DNA from: Episyrphus balteatus
Taxonomy: Eukaryota; Arthropoda; Insecta; Diptera; Syrphidae
DNA length: 64,000 nt
Direction of reading: 5' to 3'
NCBI RefSeq assembly: GCF_945859705.1
Contig: NC_079134.1
Coordinates: 36,222,576 to 36,286,575 of the forward strand
In this document: one piece after another, positions 10,441 to 21,285 of the stretch
Layout: every line of letters starts with the position of its first letter
Numbering within the stretch: the stretch's first letter is position 1
Notes under the pieces: model-generated
Told to the model about the DNA's origin: nothing
Databases searched by the model: none
Seen by the model: only the letters and a program-made list of their open reading frames with translations
Translations under genes and position numbers: made by a program

Positions 10441-11345
10441 GGAGTAGTAGGCCAAAAAGCTAGAGCGTGTAGGTAAGGTAGGGACCAAAAAAAAGGGGGG
10501 GGTCTATTCCCCCTCGTTTAGCCAGGGGGTCAGTCTGTCATTCTGTCATTCTGTCAGTCTGTCAGTCTGTCAGTCTGTCAGTCTGTCAGTCTGTCAGTCT
10601 GTCAGTCTGTCAGTCTGTCAGTCTGTCAGTCTGTCAGTCTGTCAGTCTGTCAGTCTGTCAGTCTGTCAGTCTGTCAGTCTGTCAGTCTGTCAGTCTGTCA
10701 GTCTGTCAGTCTGTCAGTCTGTCAGTCTGTCAGTCTGTCAGTCTGTCAGTCTGTCAGTCTGTCAGTCTGTCAGTCTGTCAGTCTGTCAGTCTGTCAGTCT
10801 GTCAGTCTGTCATATAGCCCCATAGAACCGTTTTTTTCAAAGCCGATTATCTCCGAAAGTTTTTATTCAATTTCAACGAAACGAAAGAAGCATTTATATG
10901 ATTTTAGTAAAAGCCAAAAATAAAATTTCCAAAAAAATAATTTTTGGATTTTTAAAAAAATTTTGAAAATTTTTTTTTGGAAAATCAAATTTTCGAAAAC
11001 GGGATATTGAATTTTTTTTAAATTTTGTTTTTAGATGTTGATTAGTGATTTCTACAAAATGGCATACCAATTTTATTTTAAAACTTTTTCCAAAAAATTA
11101 TTTATAAAAAATTATTTTTTTAAAAAACGGCTCTAACGATTTTGAAAATTTTTTTTCTAAAAATGCATCTTAATATATCAATTAAAACTGCATACTTGTT
11201 TTTGAGGGCAATTTTATTTCAGATTTTATTTTATTTGTTTAAAAACCCAATTTTATTTTTTTTTTCCTTTTTTTGTGTATCCATATAGTAGGTACATTTT
11301 TCAAATTTATAAAAAGTTTGTGCGACCCAGTCGCGCATTTTATTT
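10441..11345 (+). mobile_element. DINE-like element E, copy 1
   Basis: The part from 10811 to 11345 aligns with 44880-45482: shared CATAGAACCGTTTTTTTC-type start, ATTTCTACAAAATGGCATACC or its equivalent, and the end GTGCGACCCAGTCGCGCA. That end can form a short hairpin. The element carries an internal GTCT-type tandem array, as DINE-1/Helentron-derived elements of flies do. The left limit is approximate. Confidence 0.6.
10531..10811. repeat. Octamer tandem array (CAGTCTGT)n, about 35 copies
   Basis: After one CAGTCTGT and two CATTCTGT variants the unit is repeated essentially without error. It sits where the related copy at 44.6 kb has a shorter run of GTCT tetramers, so it is an expanded microsatellite inside the DINE-like element. 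Confidence 0.97.
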
Positions 11346-13077
11346 TTATACGATTTGACATTCGCAATGAGATAATTTGCGAAATTATATCATTTGGGCT
11401 CTAGTAAAACAGGCTATAAAATGATTCAAAAATAAATCAATCAGCATATTTTCATATCCATACAATCAAAACTTTTGTAAAAAAAACTAGCCATGACTCC
11501 CCATGACTAAAGTTAAATATTAATGAATGGTTTTTAAAAATTCCATCATTTAATAGGGTAAACAAAATTGCAAAAAAGTGGCTATTTTCTAAACGCAACG
11601 TTGTAGAAAGTTGAATTTATTTTAATCGATAGATTATTATAGTATTGAAAAAATTGTAATAAATTTAAAAACCAAATGTTTTTATGTAGTGGTTATGGGT
11701 AGGGCAAATTTTTATTTTTACAATTTGAAAAATGCCATTAAAAAATAATAATAAAAAAAATAATTACGAATTTTTTCTCAGTGTCTGCGTTTTAAAATAT
11801 GAATTTTTAAAAAAAAACCCCGCTTGCAGCCCCAATGGTGTGTACGGTGTACGCCCCTGGCAATTGGTATTCTTAAATGATTCTTGACCGAATAACGGGA
11901 AAAACAAGTTTTTTTGTCCCAATTTTTTTGACCGTGCTTAACCGTTTTTCGTTTTTATCTTTTTTTTTTGCTTCAACAGATAAATGAATGAAATTTATAC
12001 TGTGGATAGATAATAGACGGGACTATAATTTCAATTAATTTCGTATTCAGAATTTTGAGATAACGGTAAAATAAAGTTCTATTTTTCAATACGTTATTTC
12101 TTTTGAACTAGACTAGATAAAAACTTGATTTAACTGTATTGAGAATGCTGATAATATTGCCTTTCATTTGATATATTACACATAACGGTTCTTTTACTAC
12201 AAGCTACACAGTGTTAAATTAAAAAAAACTTCGGAAATACCTCAAAACACTTGTGCCCATGACCAGTTGTCCAGCCACCAGTGTGGGAAGTACCGTATTC
12301 TCGGTTTGAAACTTCGACATGGTTGGCCTTAAAAAATTGCTTTTTTTAGGCATCGTAGAAATGTGATTGAAGCGTCATATAAAAGATGGAATGATAAGCT
12401 TTCAGATGATGTAAAATTTATTTAAGGTTGTCATTTAAAAAAAATGGACTTTAATGTAAATGATTGTTTTTCCTGCTTTTTTCTATGAAAATTGATCGGG
12501 TTCAAAATATTCTAGCTCTTTTTATAGATGTCGTGCAGACATAGTTTGTATGAATATTTTGAGCTGAAACAATAGGTTTTCAGGTGGCAGTGGCGTATCC
12601 AGAAAAAAATTTGGGGGGGGGGCTGAAAATTTTTTTTAATTTTTTTTTTCTCTCATTTTTATTCTTCTTTGATCAAGAGAAAAGCGCTGTGCTGCGGTAC
12701 TGAAAGTGGTATTGTAGCATTTTACTGCTTTCGACAATTTCGTACTACTGTCTCTTTTTTTTACATTCAAAATAGTGTTTTTTTTTTTTTAAATCTTGTA
12801 TCGCAAACCTTTTACACAAACAGCGAGGTGTTCAGTAATCTTTAAAAAAAAAAACACTTTTATTCCTATGACGTCTAGTTTTTGATCTAAACTCATCACT
12901 TTTTTCGATATAAACGCCCATGTTCCGCAATTCGACCGAGAGTGAATTGAAATCACTTTTCAATTTCACGTGAAATTGACCTTTGATCGATTTCGAAAAC
13001 TTCGAAAATGCTTCGAACTGTCAAAACTGAAGGATCATCCAATTCTATTTTGTTTCTAAAGTAAAATTACTGCTACT

Positions 13078-13284
13078 TTGAACATGGATGCAATTTTATT
13101 GGCAACTTTAATGGAAAAAAAGCAGAATTTAAAAGAAAATATAAGAAGAAGTCACATTATGGGAGACATATTAAATATGTATGTAAGTGAAATGCAGAAC
13201 ATGGGCGATATTATTGCAAATTTTCAAAGAAAAACTTGTTGGGTAAAGTTTAAAGCAATGAGGTTGCAAACACAGAGGCAGTGA
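13078..13284 (+). pseudogene. Short conserved frame inside hAT-1
   Basis: A 68-codon frame starting MNMDAILLATLMEKKQN. Decayed versions occur at the equivalent place in hAT-1b (near 18545-18620) and, inverted, in hAT-1c (near 56650-56860), so it belongs to the transposon. I do not recognise a domain. It may be a remnant exon of the parent element or of a captured host gene. Confidence 0.4.
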
Positions 13285-13565
13285 TGAATTATGATATTTC
13301 ATTCCTCATGTGTTTTATGCTTTTTGTATTAATTTAACAACAAATAAACATTACAAAACAATCAAAATATAAGTTTCTATAATATTGTGTCCAAAATTTG
13401 CAGATTCACTGAAAAAGGCATCAAATTCAAGAACAAAAACAAAGTGAACTGAATTGGATCAGAAAATCTAAATGAATGAAAAAATGCCGAACAAATCATT
13501 GCCCTATGGACAAGTGAATGCTCAAAAAGTGCAATGCAGAACGTGAAAGTCTCATAAACTAATTT

Positions 13566-13875
13566 CACCGGCACACAAAATAAAAAAAGTGTCATGTACC
13601 AGGAACCAGACCTATCTTTCTTAAAGTTTTTGGGCACGCTGAATCGAATTTCATGTCCGTTTGCCCCTGTCACCCTCCAGTTTTGAGTAAAATGCAAAAA
13701 ACTCAAAAAAAAAGAAGTTTTGTGCCTTTTTTAGAGTCTTTTTTACATTTTTCTCAAAAATGGAGGGTAAACGGGCAAAACGGACTTGAAATTCGGATTC
13801 AGCGGGCCCAAAAACATATAGAAAGATAGGTCTGGTTCCTGGTACATGACACTTTTATTATTTTGTGTGCCGGTG
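13566..13875. mobile_element. 310-bp MITE with CACCGGCAC ends
   Basis: Inverted arms of roughly 130 bp start CACCGGCACACAAAAT and end in the complement. The uninterrupted version of the target is visible in hAT-1b near 18750 (CTAATTTTCCATTAAATT). Comparison with it suggests a TTT 3-bp target duplication, compatible with the CMC/CACTA group, though the T-run makes this ambiguous. Confidence 0.75.
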
Positions 13876-14852
13876 TTTTCAATGAAATTCTTTTTGATGT
13901 CTAGTCCGAAATTATATACTTTTTCATAATATGTTCCTTTTTTAATCCAAATCAGAAGCACAAACCGGAATTTGCTTAAAAAAACCATTAGCTATGTTGA
14001 CCACTAAGATTTTGAGATAACAAAAATGTCTATTTCCAATATCTTTGAGAAAAATATTATTTTTGAAAAAAAGTAAATATGTATACTAAAGACGATAAAA
14101 TACGGCTTTTTGAGATTGCAAAAGAAGTTTTGCAAAATTTAACGGTGATGTAGTTCGACGTCAAAATACTAAAAAAATATTTGAAGAATTCTGAATTGGA
14201 CTAAAATCCGAAAAAATTATCCCAACCCTCAACGTCAGCTAAGGCTCTTACTCAAACAAACACAAACAGCCATTTCAGAACTTGGAAGGGGCTCGATCAT
14301 CTGAACTGCCTCTAAATCTCCAAGATTTACGAACAAGTTTCAGTTAATCATGTAGATTATGATGAAATCAGCCAAATAATGACATGATTTTGCAGGCTTT
14401 GAGGGGGGCTTGAGCCCCCTGAGTCCCCCCCTCAATACGCCACTGTCAGGTGGTATGAAATTTATATTTAAAAAAATGGATTTAATGGTGTGAAAAGAAA
14501 AAAAGTTTGATTTTTTCACTTTTTTCATGAAAAATGATTGTTTTCAATAAATTATTTTTATACCTTTTACGAATTGTAAAAATTTAAGTATGGCTTGATT
14601 CTTTAGAAAAAATATTGACTTTACTATACAATTTAAGAAAGTTGACAAATAAATAATTATAAGATCATTTTTTTAAAAACCTGTTTTCTTATGACGTTAT
14701 CACGTAAAATCATCGTCCGTAAACCGGCTTTACAGCCTCGAAAAGTGCAATCACTGTTTTACATAACGACTGATATCGAAAAAGTCGCTGATGTTTGTTC
14801 AGCTCGATGTAACAATGTTGTTGTCCTTTAAGCAAACAAAACAAAAACAATA

Positions 14853-14879
14853 TTTATTCCAAATTATTAATTATTTATT
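14853..14879 (-). terminator. Poly(A) signals of gene A
   Basis: Minus-strand AATAAA hexamers at 14879-14874 and 14858-14853, about 120-145 nt beyond the gene A stop codon. The surrounding sequence is similar to the 3' flank of gene B, where AATAAA lies at 26154-26149. Confidence 0.6.
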
Positions 14880-14999
14880 TAATAATTTCACGAAGAATTC
14901 ATCACAATACAAAAAAATGAAAAATAAATAAGATTTCCAAGTGAAGTAGTGAATTTTTTTCCATCAAAATACCATCTATTTCACGATCTATGAACATGA

Positions 15000-15847
15000 T
15001 CATGAAGATTCTTCACTATCATCAATCCGTACATCTATCGCTACTGGTTTTTCTGTCGTTGTTGTTGGAGGGTTTTTAAGTTTTTTTATTAGTTCAAGAA
15101 CTCCTAGTTTAAAATCTAACATTTTATTGTCATCAAATTTGACCAGCATTGGAACTAACAAATCAAAAAATGAATTATGTCTGCTAAAGGGTCGAGTTTC
15201 AGTGGGATTCGCAGTTGATTTTGGTTGTTGAGATAGTTGTTGTTGGTTAACATTGGTTTTTTTGGTTTCGACAGTTTTAACTTCATTTTCAGGCATCTTT
15301 TGGTCTTCAGATAATTGTTGTTGATTAACATTGGTTTTCTTGGTTTCGTCAGTTTTAACTTCATTTTCAGGCATCTTTTGGTCTTCAGATAATTGTTGTT
15401 GGTTAACATTGGTTTTTTTGGTTTCGACAGTTTTAACTTCATTTTCAGGCATCTTTTGGTCTTCAGATAATTGTTGTTGGTTAACATTGGTTTTTTTGGT
15501 TTCGACAGTTTTAACTTCATTTTCACGACTACCAAACCGTACATCTATCGCTACTGGTTTTTCTGTTGTTGTTGTTGGAGGGTTTTTAAGTTTTTTTATT
15601 AGTTCAAGAACTCCTAGTTTAAAATCTAACATTTGATTAACATCAAAATTGTCCAGTATCGGAGATAAGTCATTCAAACAAGAATCTATGGCCGATAACT
15701 TTGAAGTCAATTGTTTTTCATTGTTTTTTTCTGTGGGATTCAAGGTTGATTTTGGTTGTTCAGATAATTGTTGTTGGTTAACATCGGTTTTTTCGGTTTC
15801 CACAGTTTTAACTTCGTTTTCAGAAATCTTTTGGTCTCCTATGTAGG
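15000..15847 (-). CDS. Gene A exon 4 with repeats and BESS-like motifs
   Basis: The acceptor TTCTGTTTCAG keeps the frame. Order: one repeat-like lead (ENEVKTVETEKTDVNQQQ), a BESS-like helix (SPILDNFDVNQMLDFKL), a TTTTEK/AIDVR linker, four 78-bp tandem repeats, a second BESS-like helix (LVPMLVKFDDNKMLDFKL), then AIDVRIDDSEESS and stop. The two helix/linker modules (near 15030-15120 and 15540-15640) are almost identical in DNA, so this duplication is recent or gene-converted. Gene B carries one module and no array. Confidence 0.8.
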
Positions 15848-18800
15848 CTGAAACAGAATACAAACATTGAAAAGTATTAATTTATATGGAATTATTTTTT
15901 ATGTATACAATATCTATTAAACTCTAGAATGTAGAATGACCTTATATATTTAATAGCTCCTATATTTATTGTTCGTTTTTGAAAACATAATATTTTAGGT
16001 TTTGTCAAAAATTACACAGCCACACAAAAACAAATAAAATGCACGACTAGGTCGCACGTACTTACTCTCTCTTAGTTCACAGTATCTTTATCTTAAATAT
16101 ATATTGGAAATTTAAGATTTTGTTTAGTGTCGAGAAAAAAAAATCAAAAAAAAAAAAACAAAAGTTTAAAAATTAAATTTAAACATTTTTTTTCAAAAAT
16201 GTTTTTAAAAATATTTTTTTTTTGCATACTTTAAAATGATGTCTGTAAATTTTTAATAAAATTGACTTATGCTTTGATGAAATATGTGAACTTAAAAAAT
16301 ATGTCAATTTTTGAAAAACATAAACGCCATATTTCCGTTCTCCGCATTTTTTGACAAAACTAAAAAACGCAGTTTTGTTAGAATCTATAAGTCTACATAT
16401 TAAGTATACCAAATTTAATCAAAATAGCTAGAGCCGTTTTCGAGAAAATTGCAATACCTCGAAAACGTTATATGGGAGATATGCGTTAAAAAGGAGATAT
16501 TAAAAAAATAAAAAAAAAACAGGTCTACTGAATAACGTAAAAAGCATCTGTAACAAGTTTCAAGCAAACTTTTTGTAAACTTTTTTTTTGTTTAAAGCAA
16601 ACCCATTCATCCGTTTAGGCCACAAGCACACAAGCACAGACCGACGGACGACATGACGAAAACCACTTTTTTAATCTTCTCCATCATCGTAATGTTGGTT
16701 TTGATTAAAACCTCAATTTTGTTTTCTACACGAAACCAATACTTGCCCTATATAGAGCAATTAAAAATGTTCTTACCTATTAACTATCATGTTAATCACA
16801 TGTTTGTATATATAACTGAATCCGAAGTCCATTTCACTATATCGCGCGAATTTTAACGCCCTTAGGCTATTAACATCCACAAAAAATGGCGAAACAAATG
16901 GTGGCAAATAATTCGCGTCATTTTGAGTGCCTGCTTATTTTAAAAATGCCCAAAAAAGAAAAAAACAACGAATTCGTTACAATTTAAGGTAACAGATCTC
17001 TTATATTATAAGGATTTGCTTAATTTTAATCCAAAAGTCTTCAAAACCCAAAACAATCCACAAAACTGAAGACAGAATAACCAGATGCCAAAACAAACTA
17101 AAAGCGAAATGAACCTTGGCGAAACAACTCATTGGACTTTTAATGAAAATGCGAAATAAATAAAAATCAAGAAGACACAAGGCCATGGTATAAAAAGACA
17201 AGGTATGATCATTAGAGCCGCCATCTTACAAAATGGAAATTGGAAATTAAATGATCTTTAAAAACTGGCACGAGTATTTTTTTAATAAAACTTGTAGAAA
17301 AAAAGTTATAGCCTCTTAAAGACTTTTTTCTTGAAAATGTACATCTATTTTCAAGTATAACTTTCATATTTTCAGTTTTACAGAAAAAAGTACTGTAATA
17401 AAAATTGTAGAAAAATAAATTATCTACAAAAACGATGGCAACAATTTTCAAGATATCAGTGAAAAACAGTTTACACCACATTTTCCTAGATGGCGGCCAA
17501 ATGGGTGGGCTTTCAACCCCGAAAACTAGATTGTATACTCACATTAACCTCCTCTACACATCAAAACAAAAAAATCTTGTCCTTCCCAAAATGCAAGGTT
17601 AACGTAACATTTCAATGGACTACACCTGCATGTACAGTAGAAAGAGATGACGACACGTACAGATGCACAGACCGACTGACGTCATGACAAAAACCATTTT
17701 TTGGACTTCTCCATTATCGAAATGTTAGTTTTGATTAAAACCTTGAATTTTTTGTTGACACCAGTCCAATACTTTAGCTATGGTAGCTAGCTAAAGCTAT
17801 AGAGCTTTACGATTGATACCCTCTAAAGCCATAAAGGACTCATTTTAATCAATTCAATTTTTTTCTCCATATATTTTTGGGTATTCTCCTTTCCAACAGA
17901 TTTTCATAAATAAATTATTACATCAAAAATAAATATAGTTTCAAACTTTTTTCAAATTTTTAAATTATTATGTTATGATTGAAAAGTATGCTAAAAATCG
18001 ACGATAAAATGTAGAAAAAAAAACACAAATTGTTTAAAATGCCTTGTGATTATGAACTGTATAGACTTTTTAACCAAAACCATACATTTTATATATCGTT
18101 GCAAAGGTCTAAATGTTGCAAAGGTCTCGTTTCCAGTGGCGTATCCAGAAAAAAAATTGGAGGGGGCTAGAAAATTTTTCAAACATTTTTTAGAGGGGCA
18201 CGAAAAATTTTTCTCTCTAATATATTCACCTTTGATCGAGAGTTAAGCTCTGTGCTGCGGTCCTGAAAGTGGTATAGTAGCATTTAACTGCTCTCGACGT
18301 CGACAGCTTCGTACTACTGTCTCCTGTTTTCAAAGTTCTTGTGTGACAAACACCATTTTCGATATAAACGCCCATGTTCCGCAATTCGACCGAAAGTGAA
18401 TTGAAATCACTTTTAAATTTCACGTGAAATAAAGTATCATATTCTTCATTTGGATCAATTTCAAAAACTTCGAAATTGCTTCGAACTGTCATAGCTGAAG
18501 GATCATCCTTTTTAATTTTGTTTCTGAAGTTAAATTATTACTGCTGGATGCCATTTTATCGGCAATTTTAATGGAAAAAAAGAAGAATTCAAAAGAAAAA
18601 ATAAGGAGACACAAATAAGTTATGATAATATTTTGTCCAAAAATTATAGATTCATTGAAAAAGGCACCAAATTTACAAACAGAAATAATGTGAATTGAAT
18701 TCGATCAGAAAATTTAAATGAGTGAAAAATGCAGAAAGTGAAAGTCTAGAAACTAATTTTCCATTAAATTATTTTAGATGTTTAATTCGAAATATATATT

Positions 18801-20400
18801 TTTTCGTAATATGTTGCTCTTTTAATCCGAATTCGAAGTCCAAACTGGCATTTGCTGAAAGAAACCATTAGTTACATATGATGACCACTAAGATTTTGAG
18901 ATATCAAATATTTCTATTTGCAATAGCTTTGAGAAGTATATAATTTTTGAAAAAAGTGTTTATTGAGATTGCATAAGAACTTTTGCAAAACTAAACGGTG
19001 ATGTTATTCGACGTACGTATTATACTAAAAAGTGATCTGAAGAATTTCGAATTGGACTTAAACCCGAAAAAAAACCACCCAACCCCCAGCTACTGCTAAG
19101 GCACAAATAGCCGTTTCAGAATTTGGAGGGGGCTCGAGCATCTGAGCTGCCGCTAAATCTATAAGATTTACGAACAAGTTTCAGTCAAGCATATATATTA
19201 CAATGAAATTAGGTAAAAAATAACATGATCTGGAAGGCTTGGGGGGGGGCTTGAGCCCCCTGAGCCCCCCCCCCCCTCGATACGCCACTGCTCGTTTCTA
19301 TCACATTTTGTTAAGAAAATAGCCTTTTCATAATTCACCTTTGTTTATTCTATTCAATTTTGAAATTTCAATTTCTAAAAATCCAGAATATTCAAACTTT
19401 ATCATTCGATTTTCTTGTACATAACATCTTTTTAAACTTCTAAGACTTTCCACATATCTAAGCAAAGTCGCGTAGTCGAAAAAAAACTTAAAAAAAAAAA
19501 TACTTTAAAATGTGGCAACCGTATGCCTTGACAGGATGCTGCTATAGCAAACCCATTTGCAAATGGTTTCATTAGGCACTACTTTTAAGCAAATGTAAAT
19601 CTCAACTGGTATAACGAAGAAAGTAGATAACCCTATGGTGGGATCTAAGACAAATAAAAGAAAATTAACTCTTTACTCACAGTTTTCATCGAATGTACAG
19701 TTGTAGAACCATTTAACTTTTGTTAAATGCTCATAGCCCTCAAAGCTTAAAAACTTAATATTCACCGAATGATTATCGGAATATTTAATAAAGGGTTCTG
19801 AATAACCCGGTATATTTACAATCACCTCATTATCTGAAAATAAAATCACACACAATTATAAGTTCAAACATTTCTACTATTCAACCACTTTTACCTTTTG
19901 TTTGAATTATTTCAACTGGTGTTGGTTTAACTTTTGATAACAAGTTGGGAGAATCTTTGAATACAATGTGACCTGTAGAGTCTTTTACCCACGAAGGATG
20001 ACCAAGACCTGTAAATTTATACGGAAAAATGAATTTGCTTCAAAAACAATGTATCCACGATTAAGATTGAAAACTTCAATATGTTACCGATATCATAACC
20101 ACGATTTTTATTTTCATCTAACCATCCTCGATTATCAACTTCTGAAAGCCTTATGTATACATATCCATCAGTTATTCTTATTACGTAGAACTTAAAATGC
20201 AATCGTTCGTTTTTTTTTTCAATTTTTTTATTTATAGAACTAATTTCGAAAAAATCGTTGTAACCAGAAGCACTATTTTCTAAATTGTACACCTCACAAC
20301 CGACTTCATAATCGGACAGACTTTTATTGAATTTACTTGCAGTACAAAACTGACTAAAAATAGTAATAATTAAAATGAACAATTGATATTTCAGATTCAT
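15000..20400 (-). CDS. Gene A: secreted FAMeT-like domain protein with two BESS-like motifs, 475 aa
   Basis: Four exons: 20400-20088, 20008-19895, 19833-19681 and 15847-15000 (stop TGA). All introns are GT-AG and phase 1, giving a single 475-codon frame. The start MNLKYQLFILII is chosen because it opens a clean signal peptide with probable cleavage after CTA; an in-frame Met 15 codons upstream would bury it. About residues 23-195 resemble the Methyltransf_FA domain (strands around FKFYVIR, GYVYIRLSE, YDIG, then NIPGYSEPFIKYSD, NIKFLSFEGY and KWFYNC). Cysteines at GCE and YNC frame it and could pair. Exon 4 encodes a Glu/Lys/Thr/Gln-rich tail with 26-residue tandem repeats and two copies of a BESS-like helix (MLDFKLGVLELIKKL). 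The first three exons are compact; intron 3 (3.8 kb) is filled with transposons. The family resemblances are by eye; enzymatic activity is not implied. Function unknown. Confidence 0.8.
15237..15535 (-). repeat. 78-bp coding minisatellite in gene A
   Basis: Anchor GGTTAACATT or its variant recurs at about 15245, 15323, 15401 and 15479, a period of exactly 78 bp (26 codons), so the reading frame is always kept. Units differ by a few substitutions (for example VET versus DET). They encode a charged, Gln-rich segment. Confidence 0.95.
16037..16765 (-). mobile_element. DINE-like element E, copy 2 (in gene A intron 3)
   Basis: On the minus strand it runs from the CTTGCCC...TATAGAG hairpin end near 16760, through AACATTACGATGATGGAGAA-type sequence, to GTACGTGCGAC...GTCGTGC near 16037. 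Both ends match the copies at 32.5 and 44.5 kb. Non-coding. Confidence 0.65.
17217..17497. mobile_element. 281-bp MITE with GCCGCCATCT ends
   Basis: Left end GCCGCCATCTTACAAAAT; right end is the complement of GCCGCCATCTAGGAAAAT. Inner sequence is AT-rich. The target duplication is not clear, so the superfamily is undetermined. It sits in gene A intron 3. Confidence 0.6.
17600..17830 (-). mobile_element. DINE-like element E, partial copy 3
   Basis: Contains the conserved TTTGATTAAAACCT block, the CACAGACCGACTGACG microsatellite remnant and the TAGCTA hairpin-like end, as in copies at 16.6 and 32.9 kb. Diverged and truncated; host-like intron sequence resumes at 17863. Confidence 0.5.
18134..19290 (+). 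mobile_element. hAT-1b, non-autonomous hAT transposon (in gene A intron 3)
   Basis: Ends CAGTGGCGTATCC and ATACGCCACTG, flanked by a perfect 8-bp duplication CTCGTTTC (18126-18133, 19291-19298). Same family as hAT-1a and hAT-1c, but lacks the MITE of 1a and the nested elements of 1c. It therefore supplies the empty-site sequence for both. Confidence 0.92.
18226..18492 (-). pseudogene. Conserved antisense peptide relic of hAT-1
   Basis: An 88-codon minus-strand frame containing FEVFEIDPNEEYDTLFHV and then SLSVELRNMGVYIE. hAT-1a carries FHVKLKSDFNSLSVELRN in the equivalent place, frame-broken upstream; hAT-1c is also broken. The conservation suggests a former exon of the parental transposon or of a captured gene. 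No domain recognised. Confidence 0.45.
19681..19833 (-). CDS. Gene A exon 3
   Basis: Acceptor TTTTCAG, donor T|GTGAGTAAAG. Encodes NEVIVNIPGYSEPFIKYSD through KWFYNCTFDEN, the strongest FAMeT-like block (glycine turn, PF.xYxD, final aromatic strand). Reading through the donor would give a stop after two codons, so splicing is needed. Confidence 0.8.
19895..20008 (-). CDS. Gene A exon 2
   Basis: Acceptor TTTACAG, donor AAAG|GTAAAAG. Encodes GHPSWVKDSTGHIVF then KDSPNLLSKVKPTPVE and IIQTK, the middle of the FAMeT-like domain. The homologous exon of gene B (27150-27013) is 24 nt longer but keeps PNLLS and PVEIIQT or PIEIIQT. Confidence 0.8.
20088..20400 (-). CDS. Gene A exon 1
   Basis: Encodes the signal peptide, an N-glycosylation sequon (NKS, matched by NIS in gene B) and the first half of the FAMeT-like domain up to GYDI. 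The donor is G|GTAAC after the first base of a codon. Confidence 0.8.
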
Positions 20401-20449
20401 GATTCCAACCGTGGCACAGTGTGTCGTCCCCTTATGATAAATCACTTTT

Positions 20450-21285
20450 TTTTTTGTTAAAAATTAATATTTTTGCTATTAAAATATAATTTAGAAGTGT
20501 CAACTCATATGAAAACATATTTATCTTACAAAATAACCCAGGTTATGTATTCAAAATAAGCTCCGAAACATGAGTACCTCGGAAATTGAAAATATTTTGA
20601 GGAATTTATGGGAATCTTTGAGAGTATATATTTCACGTTTGGTAATTGTTTGAAAAATTTTGTTAATGTTATTTTGTTTATTTGAGTGTTGTTGTAAAAC
20701 GTATAACAAAAAAAAATTAAATTTATAAAATTATATATGAGTTATTAAAATTTCTTTGATAAATGGCCAAAAAAAAAAAAATTTAATTTTTAAACTTAAT
20801 TTAAAAAAATACTTATTAAATCATATCGATAATTTTTTTATATTATTTTGCCATAGGCTTATACTTAATATTGGCAAAGTTTGGTCTGCTTCTGTTTGCG
20901 ATTACCAGAGATATTCACATTTATGTGCTACGAGTCAAGTACTCAAAATAATTCATTTTTTGAGAAACATCTTCAAGGGGATCACAAAAATGAAAAAATC
21001 GATGTTTTTAATAATTTTTAGCCATACACAAGTAACAAAAAGCTGTTTATGTAATTAAAAATATTTTAAATATTGTTTTCAACAAGAAAAAAATTATATT
21101 TTTCTGCATACTAGATTTTTAATATAATTACTTGACCCGGCCACGCTCTACTGTGTATTATAGCGTATTTACCAACCTCGCCGATATAAGTATTTACGAA
21201 AATGCTAATAAAACGTTATTTCAAAATTTGAAAGCGATTGACAAAAAACTATTCGAGATTTGCTATGAAACGCAAATAAACATAC
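20450..21285. other. Upstream of gene A, no gene seen
   Basis: AT-rich. From about 21160 to 21285 it resembles 61290-61480 (CGAGATTTGCTAT followed by GCAAATAAACAT), so the right part belongs to the FB-D type repeat that is split by FB-A copy 2. Confidence 0.45.

Larger units (their letters stand above)
12588..14445 (+). mobile_element. hAT-1a, non-autonomous hAT transposon
   Basis: The termini are CAGTGGCGTATCC on the left and the complementary ATACGCCACTG on the right, flanked by a perfect 8-bp duplication TCAGGTGG (12580-12587 and 14446-14453). CAG termini plus 8-bp duplications are diagnostic of hAT. G-runs lie just inside the left end and C-runs just inside the right end. No transposase is present, only decayed short frames. 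It interrupts a HelA element and is itself interrupted by a 310-bp MITE. Confidence 0.9.
11510..14739 (+). mobile_element. Helentron-like element HelA, interrupted by a hAT
   Basis: Two parts flank hAT-1a: about 11510-12587 and 14446-14739. Both align to the HelA copies at 28241-29961 and 51293-53443 (for example the block CCACCAGTGTGGGAAGTACC). The 3' end reads GACGTTATCACGTAAAATC followed by CGTCCGTAAACCGGC and TTTACAGCCTC. This pairs a subterminal inverted repeat with a small GTAAA/TTTAC hairpin, the 3' architecture known for Helentrons. The 5' end is diverged and not delimited. No Rep/helicase coding region is present, so it is non-autonomous. Confidence 0.65.

Noticed and set aside
10531..10811. 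Regular array that could look like CRISPR
   Set aside because: Units are 8 bp without spacers, and the DNA is eukaryotic.
15155..15846. Overlapping frames on both strands of the gene A exon 4
   Set aside because: Shadows of the 78-bp repeat, whose period divisible by three keeps all frames open.
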